From: Anaerobacterium chartisolvens
GTDB lineage: Bacteria; Bacillota; Clostridia; Acetivibrionales; DSM-27016
DNA length: 64,000 bases
Direction of reading: 5' to 3'
Assembly (NCBI RefSeq): GCF_003337415.1
Contig: NZ_QPJT01000020.1
Span: forward strand, 22,456 to 86,455
The notes under the pieces are model-generated. The model saw nothing but the letters and a program-made list of their open reading frames with translations, was not told the origin of the DNA and did not search any database. Shown here one piece after another: positions 34,298 to 43,775 of the stretch (position 1 is the first letter of the stretch; the number at the start of each line of letters is the position of its first letter). The translations under genes were made by a program, and so were the position numbers.

Positions 34298-35715
34298 TAG
34301 TCGTTACCTCCTAATGACTTTAACTCCTTCACAACACTCATCAGCAAATCAACTGCTTCTTCAAGCTGAGCAACGATTTCTTCACCACTTTCAATTGGGT
34401 CTTGCAAATCTTCATAGTCCAAAACGCTGTCATCACGAATAAGCCCAAGGTCAAGGCTATTATTTTTATCCTCAATCTGCTTACGGGTAAAGACACTCCA
34501 TCGTTCATCCTGCACTTTACTTCTATCTTCAGCGGTATAAGCATTGATAAACCCATTAAAATGCTCTGCCTTTAATGGACTGGTCTTGCCAAATTTCTGC
34601 ATATTGGTACGCAAATCATAAAACCAGACTTCTTTTGTATTATCCTTTTCTGTATTCCCACGAGTGAAAAACAGCACATTGGTCTTTACACCCTGAGCAT
34701 AGAAAATACCCGTCGGCAGTCGTAAAACAGTATTCAAATTACATTTATCCATCAAATCTTTACGGATTGATGCTCCGTCACCGTCGGCAAATAATACATT
34801 ATCTGGCAATACAACTGCTGCCCGTGCTTTACCGTTTGCTTTTAAGCTTCTATAAATATGCTGTAAGAAGTTTAACTGCTTATTGGAAGTAGGATAAGTA
34901 AAATCATCACGGGTAGCACGCTCACCGCCTTTTTTCGTTCCAAACGGCGGGTTAGTCAGCACCACATCAAAATTTTTCATAGCCTTTCCGTGGTTGGAGA
35001 GAGTGTCTGCAAGCATAATCTCTCCTTCAATATCATGAAGCATTGCATTCATCAATGCCAGTCTGTGTGTTTCATGCACCAGCTCACAGCCTGTAAACGC
35101 CTTTTTTCTTTGAAATTCCTGCTGTTCCAACGAAAGACTGAATAAGTTGTCGGTATGATCTTTGACGAATCTGTCGGCAGCTATCATAAACCCGTATGTT
35201 CCGCAGGCAGGGTCATTACAAAGCTCACCAGCTTGCGGAGCTATTAATTTTGTCATAATATCAATCAGAACACGAGGCGTGAAGTATTGCCCTGCTCCTG
35301 ATTTTTTCTCGTTTGCATTTTTCTCAAGCAAACCTTCATATAGATTTCCAAGTCCTTCTTCCTTTGCAGAATACCAGTCTAAAGCATCAATGGATGTAAT
35401 AATTTTTTCAAGGTTTTTTGGCTCTTCAATATTGGAGGATGCACCTGCATAGATTTCACGTACCCTGCCAGCGCAATTTTCACCTAGATGATTAAGTAAT
35501 TCCTTGTAAAAACGTTTCAGTTCAACCCCTTTGGGCTTCATTAGCTTGTCCCAGCGGTAGTTCTCTGGAATTTGTCCGTCCATTCCTGTTTCTTTTGACA
35601 TTTTTAAAAATAAAATATATGTTAGCTCGGTAACATACTGATGATAGGTGATACCATCATCCCTAAGTACATTACACAAGTTCCAAAGCTTTGATACGAT
35701 TTCTTGATTGTTCAT
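34297..35715 (-). CDS. hsdM: Type I restriction-modification methyltransferase subunit HsdM
   Basis: 472 residues. N-terminal HsdM helical domain (NNQEIVSKLWNLCNVLRDDGITYHQYVTELTYILFLKM), SAM-binding motif I DPACGTYGFMIAA and catalytic motif IV VVLTNPPFG for N6-adenine methylation. In motif I a Tyr stands where the second Gly of DPACGTGGF is common. It overlaps hsdR by 4 nt upstream and hsdS by 1 nt downstream. Confidence 0.95.
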   Translation of the reverse strand: MNNQEIVSKLWNLCNVLRDDGITYHQYVTELTYILFLKMSKETGMDGQIPENYRWDKLMKPKGVELKRFYKELLNHLGENCAGRVREIYAGASSNIEEPKNLEKIITSIDALDWYSAKEEGLGNLYEGLLEKNANEKKSGAGQYFTPRVLIDIMTKLIAPQAGELCNDPACGTYGFMIAADRFVKDHTDNLFSLSLEQQEFQRKKAFTGCELVHETHRLALMNAMLHDIEGEIMLADTLSNHGKAMKNFDVVLTNPPFGTKKGGERATRDDFTYPTSNKQLNFLQHIYRSLKANGKARAAVVLPDNVLFADGDGASIRKDLMDKCNLNTVLRLPTGIFYAQGVKTNVLFFTRGNTEKDNTKEVWFYDLRTNMQKFGKTSPLKAEHFNGFINAYTAEDRSKVQDERWSVFTRKQIEDKNNSLDLGLIRDDSVLDYEDLQDPIESGEEIVAQLEEAVDLLMSVVKELKSLGGND

Positions 35716-38700
35716 GCTGTTTTACCCCCGTCGTCATATAAATATTCATTCAGTTCTGATATAACATTTTCTAATTGATTTTTGAATACTTTGTTGATTC
35801 TTTCAAAACCACCAAAGTTTTTAAATGCTCCACTATCAAAGGCTTCCTTATCCAGTACAGTTTCATGGAGCAAATAAGCTTCAATACGATTTAGCCAGTC
35901 CAATTCCATTTTACTGAAAGAATGATTCTGTTTTAGCTTTTGTATAGCATTTATTATACGCTGTTCATGACTGAGAAGAACAGACCCAATTGCTTCTCTG
36001 CGAATAAAACTTATTATATCGGCTGCGATGTCCTGATTTTTTAGCTCTTTCCATGCTGTATTGAGCTGTTTCTCAGTAAAACCTTGGCGGTCAAGCTCCA
36101 GTTTAAGACTTTTCAGGCTTTCCCTTGTCAATTCTTTTGGTCTAGTGCAAACCAATTTAAGTGCCGCAATATTGTTGATATTATTGGCAACAAAGGCTTT
36201 AAACCCATCCAGATAGTCTTCAGGTTTAAGCCCTTTTCCGTACCCTCTGGTGTGACTTATCAATTCATCTTCTTTATCGGAAATAACAACTGTACGCCAT
36301 GAATTTATACATCCTTCATTAAGCATTTCAAATAATTTTCTGTTCTTTATTAATAATTCCTTGGCTTTACTTACAGACATTGTCTTAAGTTTTTCAATGA
36401 ATTGTGTAGGATTATACCCTCCAGACAAGTCTATAAAGTGTGCTATTGATTTCTCACTTAATTTACGTTTTTTGCGTTGCAACTTAGCAATAATCAAGTC
36501 TATCTGATTTTGGGTCTGATCTTCAGTCGAAAGAGTTTCCAATCCACGCAGAAGTTCACCAAAAGATATGGTCGGATTAGCCACAACTGGCTTCATAGTA
36601 TTTACATCCTCTAAAGACTCATACACTCCCACAGGGTCATATATTTCGAAATGGGTTTTACCTATTTCTGGGCAAAGACGAGTGGCTCTCCCCATCATCT
36701 GCTCAAACAAAATACGGGATTTTACACGCCTCATGAAAATTAGGGTAGTTATCTCTGGAACATCAATCCCTGTGGTAAGTAAATCAACAGTAACAGCTAT
36801 ATTTGGGTACTTCTCATTTTTGAATTTTTTAATTGCCTCTGATACTTTTTTCTTGTTACCTCCGCCAACACTACCAGTAATTTTCATAACTGCATCATTA
36901 TCTACCCCATAAGGTTCAAAAATCTCTTTCAAAATCTTCACTATGAGGTCTGCATGGGTGTCATCCACCGCATAAATCAATGTCTTTCCCTCGCCATCTG
37001 GATTTAGGTCTTTCGCAATTTCTTCAAATACAGTGCGATTAAAATTTTCTGTGATGACTTGGCGGTTAAACTTTTCCACATCAAATTTAAGCTCATCTTC
37101 TAGCTCATCACTATTTGTTATTTCGCCTGTCACAGGGTCATAAATTACTACAATTTCGCCCTTTTCGTAGTTAATTCCTTCCTTGCTTAGCTTGGTAATA
37201 ATATTATGCGGAGCATCATGGTCAACTAAATACCCCTCAATCACAGCTTTTCGGTAAGAATAGTTAAATACTGGCTTTCCAAAAATCTCTGAGGTATGTA
37301 ATGCAGGAGTTGCTGTGAGTGCAATCTTTGATGAATCAAAATATTCTATTACTGTTCGGTACTTGCTTACATAATCATCTTGATTACGGTATAAAAGCTC
37401 GTCTTCTCCCATTTCCTTATCAAGTATATAACCCCGATGAGCTTCATCAATAATAACAAGGTCATAATCGGTAACAGAAGGCATAGTTTCATCTTCATTA
37501 TATAAAATCCGTTTCACAAGGCTTTGTACTGTTGCAACATGGATTTTTGTTTCTTTGTCTATCTCTTTATCTTCAAGATTTTTAATGTTATAAATTTCAT
37601 CCAGAGTCATGAGCTCTTCAATTTTAACTTCTTTAAATACATCCTGTGCTTGTTCGCCTAGAGCGGTACGGTCAACAAGAAAAAGAACACGTTTAAACCT
37701 ATCTGTTTTAATAAAGCGATAAATCATACCCAGTATTGTTCTGGTTTTACCTGTTCCTGTTGCCATTGATAGAAGCACTCTTTGTTTGCCGTTAATAATT
37801 GCGTTTTCTGCTGCTTCTATGGCTTCAATCTGATACTCACGCAAATTAAGTCCATCCTTATCTCTTAAAATGTCATAAGGCATATCCTCTAATGATTTGT
37901 TTGCAGTTGCAATATCCTTTTCCAGCATCTCAATAATTCCATCAGGACTCATCCAACCTTGCAATGCTTTAGGAATGTTTGAGCTTTGGCGAGTATCCAA
38001 AAACCATATTCCAGACTTTGTTTCAAGTTGTTTTAAGTATTTCCTACCATTTGTTGCAAAGAGGAATGGAGCTTTATATTCATTCCAAGTGCTAACTTGA
38101 TATACTGCATGCTCTTCCTTAACTTCCTTAGCATAATCCTTGCACTGATAATCTATAACCGATGGAATATCCGTGTATTTACGTTTCGCCTCAACAATAC
38201 CCACCAGATTCAACCCTACAAAAAGCGCGTAATCAGCATATCCTCTGTCTCCAACTTTCGAATCTGTCGGCCATTCTGCAATAGCAATATTTCTGCCTTT
38301 TTGAGGTCTCGTTCCTTTAGAGTAACACAAGTTTACTGTATCAGCCTCCCAACCTACTTTACGAAGCTGTTCGTCAATTATATAACGGGTTTCTTTTTCT
38401 GATAGGTTAATTTGGTCTGCTGCCGTTTTTGCTTTTCTAGCTCTTTCTTCAATAGTAGTGTCTTGGCTGTCATTTATCTTTTCCACTTGGTCGGTCAGTT
38501 TCTTGATTAATTCTTCTTTCTCTTTTAAAAGAGCTTCATAATCAACTTGATTGCTGGTATTTTCGGGCAACACAAAATCTTTGAGAGGGTATTCCCAGTC
38601 ACCATAAGTCTGCACAAACCATACTCCTAGATTATATGACATTTCAAGAAGTATTTTACAATCTTCAAAAGAGTCATAGTTTGCATGGATAGCCTTATTA

Positions 38701-38972
38701 CGTGTCATTCTAAGTGAATAAAGAACATCACCAATAGCTTTTGGTAGTAGCCCATTTTGCTTTAAGAGCTTTATTCGGTTTGCATGAGTATTATCATAAG
38801 ATGGTGGAGCAATATTATCTAATTTTAGCATGATATTTACAATGGTCTCACCAAATAATCCCAGTTTTATCAGGCAAGCATTTGTGTCTGTATATAAGTA
38901 GTCTTCTGCTGTGTTTCCAATTTGTGATAAAACAGGGAAGGCTTTTTCTAAAAATCCAAAATTCGATTTCAT
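35712..38972 (-). CDS. hsdR: Type I restriction endonuclease subunit HsdR
   Basis: 1086 residues. An N-terminal DUF4145-like region (about 1-130) and coiled coil precede the PD-(D/E)xK nuclease (Asp247, EAK at 261-263 in IVEAKRK). The helicase follows, with Walker A MATGTGKT at 403-410, the DEAH box in LVIIDEAHRGY, TATPALH, and a second RecA domain (LLTTGIDVPEITTLIFMRRVKSRILFEQMMGRATR). The subunit translocates and cleaves unmethylated DNA. The gene overlaps its upstream XRE-type gene by 4 nt. Confidence 0.95.
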   Translation of the reverse strand: MKSNFGFLEKAFPVLSQIGNTAEDYLYTDTNACLIKLGLFGETIVNIMLKLDNIAPPSYDNTHANRIKLLKQNGLLPKAIGDVLYSLRMTRNKAIHANYDSFEDCKILLEMSYNLGVWFVQTYGDWEYPLKDFVLPENTSNQVDYEALLKEKEELIKKLTDQVEKINDSQDTTIEERARKAKTAADQINLSEKETRYIIDEQLRKVGWEADTVNLCYSKGTRPQKGRNIAIAEWPTDSKVGDRGYADYALFVGLNLVGIVEAKRKYTDIPSVIDYQCKDYAKEVKEEHAVYQVSTWNEYKAPFLFATNGRKYLKQLETKSGIWFLDTRQSSNIPKALQGWMSPDGIIEMLEKDIATANKSLEDMPYDILRDKDGLNLREYQIEAIEAAENAIINGKQRVLLSMATGTGKTRTILGMIYRFIKTDRFKRVLFLVDRTALGEQAQDVFKEVKIEELMTLDEIYNIKNLEDKEIDKETKIHVATVQSLVKRILYNEDETMPSVTDYDLVIIDEAHRGYILDKEMGEDELLYRNQDDYVSKYRTVIEYFDSSKIALTATPALHTSEIFGKPVFNYSYRKAVIEGYLVDHDAPHNIITKLSKEGINYEKGEIVVIYDPVTGEITNSDELEDELKFDVEKFNRQVITENFNRTVFEEIAKDLNPDGEGKTLIYAVDDTHADLIVKILKEIFEPYGVDNDAVMKITGSVGGGNKKKVSEAIKKFKNEKYPNIAVTVDLLTTGIDVPEITTLIFMRRVKSRILFEQMMGRATRLCPEIGKTHFEIYDPVGVYESLEDVNTMKPVVANPTISFGELLRGLETLSTEDQTQNQIDLIIAKLQRKKRKLSEKSIAHFIDLSGGYNPTQFIEKLKTMSVSKAKELLIKNRKLFEMLNEGCINSWRTVVISDKEDELISHTRGYGKGLKPEDYLDGFKAFVANNINNIAALKLVCTRPKELTRESLKSLKLELDRQGFTEKQLNTAWKELKNQDIAADIISFIRREAIGSVLLSHEQRIINAIQKLKQNHSFSKMELDWLNRIEAYLLHETVLDKEAFDSGAFKNFGGFERINKVFKNQLENVISELNEYLYDDGGKTA

Positions 38973-39187
38973 TTTTCTGCCTCCTGTTCATTTATATATT
39001 CTACGATATCTACGATATCGCATTTCAAGTACTTGCATATCCTACCCAAAACGTCCATACTGACATTCTGGTCTTTACCGAGCCTCGATAGCGTTGTAGG
39101 CGTGATAGATATTGCATCCCTGAGTATGACTTTATTTATTTTCTTATCGATTAGCAATTTCCATAATTTATTATAACTAAATGCCAT
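38969..39187 (-). CDS. Small XRE/Cro-type HTH protein heading the restriction operon
   Basis: 72 residues from ATG 39187 (GGAG nine bases upstream; the ATG three codons earlier touches that site). Cro/C1-type HTH: YNKLWKLLIDKKINKVILRDAISITPTTLSRLGKDQNVSMDVLGRICKYLKCDIVDIVEY. It is translationally coupled to hsdR, so it is probably a controller-like regulator of the restriction operon, though such proteins also occur as YozG-type regulators of other functions. Being first in the operon fits autoregulation. Confidence 0.85.
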   Translation of the reverse strand: MAFSYNKLWKLLIDKKINKVILRDAISITPTTLSRLGKDQNVSMDVLGRICKYLKCDIVDIVEYINEQEAEK

Positions 39188-39593
39188 GAAGCTCATCTCC
39201 GTTAACTTTTATATTTACATTATCATACATTTTTACATTTTTCAATATCAGAGGTACATTCTTATATACCTAAAGTACGTTAAAAAGAGTTTGGTTCTGT
39301 TAGGAAAATATCAGTGTAAAATAGTAAATTACGGAAAACCCATCCATAGTGTCGCCATAATCTCGAGCATAGCGTAGCAACTACAATCAAAATAAAAGTT
39401 ACAATTATTTGAATATCAAAAATTAGGCCAAACTATCGAAACAGGAGAGTTCATCTTGTTCCAGAAAACAAGGCAAGGAAAACGCAATTTAATAACGAGT
39501 AAAAAGCGGCGCCAAATGGCTCTATTTTGTTATTTTTTCTATTTATTTGATTTTCTTAAATTCGTTCCTTTTTGCGACATGACAAAAAAATAA
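39188..39593. other. Intergenic stretch at the island boundary, no gene seen
   Basis: AT-rich 400-nt stretch between the restriction operon and the rpsI terminator. No conserved frame, tRNA or direct-repeat attachment site was found by reading. It must hold the promoter of the XRE-hsdRMS operon (a TATGAT -10-like box lies about 35 nt before its start). Confidence 0.5.
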
Positions 39594-39620
39594 AGCCCCG
39601 AAACTCTGTGTTTCGGGACT
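39594..39620 (-). terminator. Intrinsic terminator after rpsI
   Basis: AGCCCCGAAAC (39594-39604) and GTTTCGGGACT (39610-39620) pair with a single mismatch, followed on the minus strand by TTTATTTTTTTG. It ends the rplM-rpsI transcript 17 nt after the rpsI stop. Confidence 0.9.
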
Positions 39621-39636
39621 TCTGTAAACTTTGATA

Positions 39637-40029
39637 CTATCTCTTTGAGAACTGCGGAGCCTTTCTTGCCTTCTTGAGCCCGTATTTCTTTCTTTCCTTC
39701 ATTCTGGGATCTCTTGTGAGGAAGCCGGCTTTCTTAAGCACTCCTCTAAACTCCTCATCAGCCTTCAGCAAAGCTCTGGCTATCCCGTGCCTTATCGCAC
39801 CAGCCTGCCCTGTGAAGCCCCCTCCTACCACCTTGCATATAACGTCAAATTTGCCTGTTGTATCGGTAAGAACTAAAGGCTGCTTAACTATAACCTTCAT
39901 TGTATCCAGCCCGAAATAATCGTCCAGACTCCTGCTATTTATTGTAACTATTCCGTCTCCCGGAACAAGTCTAACTCTCGCAACCGATTTTTTCCTTCTC
40001 CCGGTGCCGTAAAATTGAACCTTTGCCAT
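39637..40029 (-). CDS. rpsI: 30S ribosomal protein S9
   Basis: 130 residues with the S9 pattern ([41 protein letters not shown]) and the basic C-terminal tail [17 protein letters not shown] that reaches the P-site tRNA. It follows rplM by 20 nt, the universal rplM-rpsI pair. Confidence 0.98.
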   Translation of the reverse strand: MAKVQFYGTGRRKKSVARVRLVPGDGIVTINSRSLDDYFGLDTMKVIVKQPLVLTDTTGKFDVICKVVGGGFTGQAGAIRHGIARALLKADEEFRGVLKKAGFLTRDPRMKERKKYGLKKARKAPQFSKR

Positions 40030-40049
40030 TTTTTATCTTCCTCCCCTCA

Positions 40050-40484
40050 TTAAATATTGATTTCGAGAACTTCAGGCTTTTGTGCAGCATGCTCATGCTG
40101 GCTGCCCTTATACACCTTAAGCTTTTTAAACATTGCTCTTCCAAGGCTGTTCTTTGGAAGCATACCCTTTATCGCCAGTTCTACAGCTCTCTCAGGAGTT
40201 TTCTCCATGAAATGCCTGTACTTTATTTCCTTCATTCCACCTGGATATCCGGAATGGCGTCTATACATTTTTTGCTCCAATTTTTTCCCGGTAAGTACAA
40301 CCTTGTCCGCATTGAGCACTATCACAAAATCTCCCGTATCAACATGGGGAGTATAAATAGGCTTGTTTTTACCCCTGAGTATGCTGGCAACTTCACTTGC
40401 CAAACGTCCTAAAACCTTGCCCTCAGCATCAACAACATACCATTTTCTTTCAACCTCTTCGGCCTTTGCCATAAAAGATTTCAT
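40050..40484 (-). CDS. rplM: 50S ribosomal protein L13
   Basis: 144 residues ([55 protein letters not shown]), normal length. An early assembly protein of the large subunit. A promoter and a structured leader lie upstream, so rplM-rpsI has its own transcription start despite following truA. Confidence 0.98.
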   Translation of the reverse strand: MKSFMAKAEEVERKWYVVDAEGKVLGRLASEVASILRGKNKPIYTPHVDTGDFVIVLNADKVVLTGKKLEQKMYRRHSGYPGGMKEIKYRHFMEKTPERAVELAIKGMLPKNSLGRAMFKKLKVYKGSQHEHAAQKPEVLEINI

Positions 40485-40539
40485 TTATTTCTTACCCTCC
40501 TTAAAACTACTGGTTATATATTTATGAGAATTTATATCA

Positions 40540-40596
40540 AATCTCCGTGAAGCTTCTACTGCTTTTTACAAAGCTTAACGGACTTGCATGGAGATT
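40540..40596 (-). promoter_or_regulatory. Structured leader of rplM (L13-leader-like)
   Basis: On the minus strand AATCT pairs with AGATT, then CCGT with ACGG, then AAGCTT with AAGCTT around a loop of about 15 nt, all within 57 nt and about 55 nt before the rplM start. Autoregulatory leaders before rplM are known in Firmicutes. The specific match to that family is not proven here. Confidence 0.55.
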
Positions 40597-40639
40597 AAAT
40601 TATCTTCTCTAAAACAGGCCGATTTTCAGCCGCTATAAT

Positions 40640-40669
40640 ATTGTAATACACATATATTAATCCTGTCAA
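40640..40669 (-). promoter_or_regulatory. Promoter of rplM-rpsI
   Basis: TTGACA (40669-40664), 18-bp spacer, TACAAT (40645-40640), about 155 nt before the rplM start, giving a leader of roughly 145 nt. Confidence 0.75.
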
Positions 40670-40775
40670 GTGAATTTTGCTGTAATTTTAATTTATCTCC
40701 TGCTATCTCTCTTTTTTAAACACAATAATATCATTATCTCGCGTATAATCCTGTTTCATTTCATTTTTATTATTG

Positions 40776-41510
40776 CTAATAAAATACCTTCATAAGGTAC
40801 AAGCCTTGAGGAGGCGCCGTTCTTCCAGCTCTTCTCCTGTCTCCCGACTCAATTATTCCCGGTATGTCGCTATGCAGTACTCTTCCCATCCCCACTTCCA
40901 CAAGTGTCCCCGAAATAATTCTTACCATATTATAGAGAAAGCCATCCCCCTCTATATTAAACTCTATTATTTCCTCTCTTTTTATAAGACAGGCATGAGT
41001 AATAGTCCGGATAGTTGTTGTTACACTGCTGTCACTCGCTCTGAATGCAGAAAAATTATGCTTTCCTATGAAATGCCCCGCCGCTTTTTCCATAAGCTCC
41101 ATATCCAGCCTTTGCGGCACATGAAAAGCTCTGTTCCTCATAAGTGCGCTGCGCGACGGTGAATTATACACAATATACCTGTACCTCTTGCCCTTTGCCG
41201 CATATCTCGAATGAAAATCGCGGCTTGCCTCACAGGATTCCCTTATAACTATATCCTCAGGCAAAATGCTGTTTAAGGCACGGGAAAATTTATCTGCCGG
41301 TATAGCAGATTCAGTAAAAAAGTTTGCTGTCTGTCCATACGCGTGAACCCCTGCATCGGTTCTGCTTGAGCCCGTCAAATCGACAGCTTCACCTGTCAGC
41401 CTTTTAATTGCCTCTTTAACTACATCCTGTATTGCCACAGCATTTATCTGGCTCTGCCAGCCATGATAACTCGTTCCGTCATACTCTATTATAAGCTTGA
41501 TATTGCGCAT
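40776..41510 (-). CDS. truA: tRNA pseudouridine(38-40) synthase TruA
   Basis: 244 residues from ATG 41510, preceded by GGGAGGGG; five codons upstream are rejected. Signature NIKLIIEYDGTSYHGWQSQ and catalytic Asp in LTGSSRTDAGVHAYGQTANF. It modifies the anticodon stem of many tRNAs. In most Firmicutes it follows ecfT directly; here a sugar kinase and two regulators lie between. Confidence 0.96.
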   Translation of the reverse strand: MRNIKLIIEYDGTSYHGWQSQINAVAIQDVVKEAIKRLTGEAVDLTGSSRTDAGVHAYGQTANFFTESAIPADKFSRALNSILPEDIVIRESCEASRDFHSRYAAKGKRYRYIVYNSPSRSALMRNRAFHVPQRLDMELMEKAAGHFIGKHNFSAFRASDSSVTTTIRTITHACLIKREEIIEFNIEGDGFLYNMVRIISGTLVEVGMGRVLHSDIPGIIESGDRRRAGRTAPPQGLYLMKVFY

Positions 41511-41542
41511 CAAAGCCCCTCCCATCCCCGGACATAATAACA

Positions 41543-41562
41543 GGCGGGGAGAATTCCCCGCC
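41543..41562 (-). terminator. GC-rich hairpin between the ROK kinase and truA
   Basis: GGCGGGGA (41543-41550), GAAT, TCCCCGCC (41555-41562): an 8-bp perfect stem 74 nt beyond the kinase stop. The tail is TGTTATTATG, only moderately T-rich, so termination may be partial. Confidence 0.6.
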
Positions 41563-41635
41563 GCAATAGCTTAACTTATCAAATAATAACCCTTAACCCG
41601 CTGCCTAAAAAAAGAATACCCCTCCTTAAAGGTTG

Positions 41636-42580
41636 TCATTTCCCCAGCATAGCCGCTCCTACTATACCCGCATCATTGCCCATTTGTGCAACCCTTATCT
41701 GAGTCTGTGCCACATCCCGGCTGTAGACAGCCTTATCCACAAATTCCCTTAAAGGCTTTAAGAGATATTCTCCCTCCTTGCACACTCCGCCTCCTATTGC
41801 AAGTATTTCCGGCTGAAACGCATTTATAACATTGACTATGCCTTCCCCTACATACTTTATATACTGGCTCACAACTCTGCTTCCCGTTTCATCCCCTTGT
41901 CTCGCGGCATCAAATGAGGTTTTTGCATCTATCTTGGACAGGTCGCCATTCACAATCTTATTTATGGCAGATTCAGGGTTATGGGCAGCAGCCTCTTTAG
42001 TTTGCCTGATCAATGCGGTAGCCGAGGCATATGCCTCCCAGCAGCCCTTTCTTCCACATGTGCAAGGCTCGCCGTCACTTACTATAACAGTATGTCCAAG
42101 CTCTGAGGCTGCGTTATTGAAGCCACTGTATACCTTTCCGTCTATAATTATTCCGCTGCCCACACCCGTTCCCAGAGTTACCGTGGCAGAGTGGCGAAAT
42201 CCCTTTGCCGCACCTGCAACGCTCTCTGCAAGAGCTGCGACATTAGCATCATTATCTAGGTATACAGGCAAGTCTATATATTTTTGCATTTCAGATCTCA
42301 CAGGCGCATTCCTGAACCTCAGATTGTTTGAATATATAAGTATTCCGTTTTCATTGTCAGGAGTACCCGGGCTTCCTATACCTATGCTTTTCACCTCATC
42401 CAAGCTCTTTCCCGCATCCTTTATTACCTTAAGCGTAAGCATTGCCATGTCCTTAATAATTTCCGCATATTCTCTTTCTCTCAGAGTTGGTACACTATCC
42501 TTGCAGATAATACCTCCATTTTTGTCCGTAAGGCCCACTGCAATATTTGTGCCGCCTAAGTCAATTCCTATATAATACAT
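41636..42580 (-). CDS. ROK-family glucokinase
   Basis: 314 residues with the ATP motif IGIDLGGTNIAVGL, substrate residues in YLDNDANVAALAE and GTGVGSGIIIDGKV, and the ROK zinc motif CTCGRKGCWEAY. It phosphorylates glucose or a similar hexose at C6. A GGGGG-type site precedes the ATG. It is inserted between ecfT and truA, together with two XRE genes on the other strand, inside what is normally a continuous translation cluster. Confidence 0.9.
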   Translation of the reverse strand: MYYIGIDLGGTNIAVGLTDKNGGIICKDSVPTLREREYAEIIKDMAMLTLKVIKDAGKSLDEVKSIGIGSPGTPDNENGILIYSNNLRFRNAPVRSEMQKYIDLPVYLDNDANVAALAESVAGAAKGFRHSATVTLGTGVGSGIIIDGKVYSGFNNAASELGHTVIVSDGEPCTCGRKGCWEAYASATALIRQTKEAAAHNPESAINKIVNGDLSKIDAKTSFDAARQGDETGSRVVSQYIKYVGEGIVNVINAFQPEILAIGGGVCKEGEYLLKPLREFVDKAVYSRDVAQTQIRVAQMGNDAGIVGAAMLGK

Positions 42581-42940
42581 AATTAACCCCCTAAACTTAA
42601 TGTCCTGCGTTTTATAAAGCTGTTCTTATATAATTTTATAATATATAATACCTATGTATATATAAAATACTATATTTTTGGGCCTAAATCAAGGTCGACA
42701 AGTAGACATAATCTATTTATTTTTGGCAAAGTAATAATTCCACAAATTTCTTATAAATAAAATTTTCGTTTTTTATACTTTTTTCCACCATGCTCTTTTA
42801 TTCCATAATTCAGCAAATATCCATATTTTACACCATAATTTTATTTATATTTACTCTTTTGGTAGATAATATTATTAACCTTATATATTATTTTTAATTT
42901 TATATATTAACTGTAAAGTATTTGCAAGGAGGTATTTTCT
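42581..42940. other. AT-rich divergent spacer between the kinase and XRE genes
   Basis: About 360 nt, very AT-rich, with no gene seen. It must hold the kinase promoter on the minus strand. On the plus strand TTGGTA, a 17-bp spacer and TATATA near 42860-42890 could serve the first XRE gene. Confidence 0.5.
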
Positions 42941-43270
42941 ATGGATGTTGATTATAGGGAAATCGGTTTAAGAATAAGAAAAGAAAGAACCGCATTAAAA
43001 ATTTCGCGTGAAAAATTTGCAGAAATGATCGAGCTTTCAGTGAATTATGTAGGACAGATAGAACGGGGTGAAAAGAAATTCAGTGTTGAAACAATTGTTA
43101 AGATATCCTCCTGTCTCCATTCCTCGCTTGACTATCTTATTAAAGGTATAGATTTGCGCAGCAAGGAAAAGAGCGACGGTGAGCTTTCTTACCTTCTGGA
43201 AAAATGCTCTACATATGAAACCGCTCTTATAACTGATGTAGTTAGAGTCATACTTCCTCACATGAAGTAA
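42941..43270 (+). CDS. XRE-family HTH regulator, copy 1
   Basis: 109 residues. The HTH_XRE domain fills residues 6-66 (GLRIRKERTALKISREKFAEMIELSVNYVGQIERGEKKFSVETIVKISSCLHSSLDYLI), followed by a helical tail (LSYLLEKCSTYETALITDVVRVILPHMK). GGAGG lies eight bases before the ATG. It is about two-thirds identical to the next gene over its whole length, so the pair is a tandem duplication. Targets are unknown; the ROK kinase gene is the nearest divergent candidate. Confidence 0.9.
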   Translation: MDVDYREIGLRIRKERTALKISREKFAEMIELSVNYVGQIERGEKKFSVETIVKISSCLHSSLDYLIKGIDLRSKEKSDGELSYLLEKCSTYETALITDVVRVILPHMK

Positions 43271-43391
43271 AAGCCTTCTTTGATCTTTAAGATAATTATA
43301 ATATAGCCTTATGGTGTATATTTAATTGAACCCTATATATTGTTTTTAATTGTACGCTATACCAGTAAAGTATTTGCAGGAGGTATTTTCA

Positions 43392-43724
43392 ATGGATCTG
43401 GATTATAAGAAAATTGGAGTAAGAGTGCGCACCGAAAGAAAGGCCCTAAACCTTTCGAGAGAAAAGTTTGCAGAAATTATTGATTTGTCGGTAAATTATG
43501 TTGGTCAGATTGAACGCGGTGAAAAGAGATTTAGTGTGGACACCATCTGCAGAATATCCGAATGCCTTCACTCATCTCTTGATTACCTTATTAAAGGTGT
43601 GGATTTGCCAAATACGGATAAGCCCGCAAGTGAGCTTTCGTATTTGCTGGATAAGTGTTCCAAATATGAGACCAGTCTGATAACCGACGTAGTTAAGGTT
43701 CTGATCCCTCGTATAAAAGAATAG
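43392..43724 (+). CDS. XRE-family HTH regulator, copy 2
   Basis: 110 residues from ATG 43392, with GGAGG at the same distance as in copy 1; the longer upstream frame is rejected. Same architecture (GVRVRTERKALNLSREKFAEIIDLSVNYVGQIERGEKRFSV, then LSYLLDKCSKYETSLITDVVKVLIPRIK). Upstream DNA is also duplicated, including a shared GTAAAGTATTTGCA before both ribosome sites. The recognition-helix region (LSVNYVGQIERGEK) is identical in both, so they probably bind the same site. Confidence 0.9.
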   Translation: MDLDYKKIGVRVRTERKALNLSREKFAEIIDLSVNYVGQIERGEKRFSVDTICRISECLHSSLDYLIKGVDLPNTDKPASELSYLLDKCSKYETSLITDVVKVLIPRIKE

Positions 43725-43775
43725 TTTACATATTAATAAAACAAAAATAGAGTGCTTGTATTTTTTAAAGGCTTT

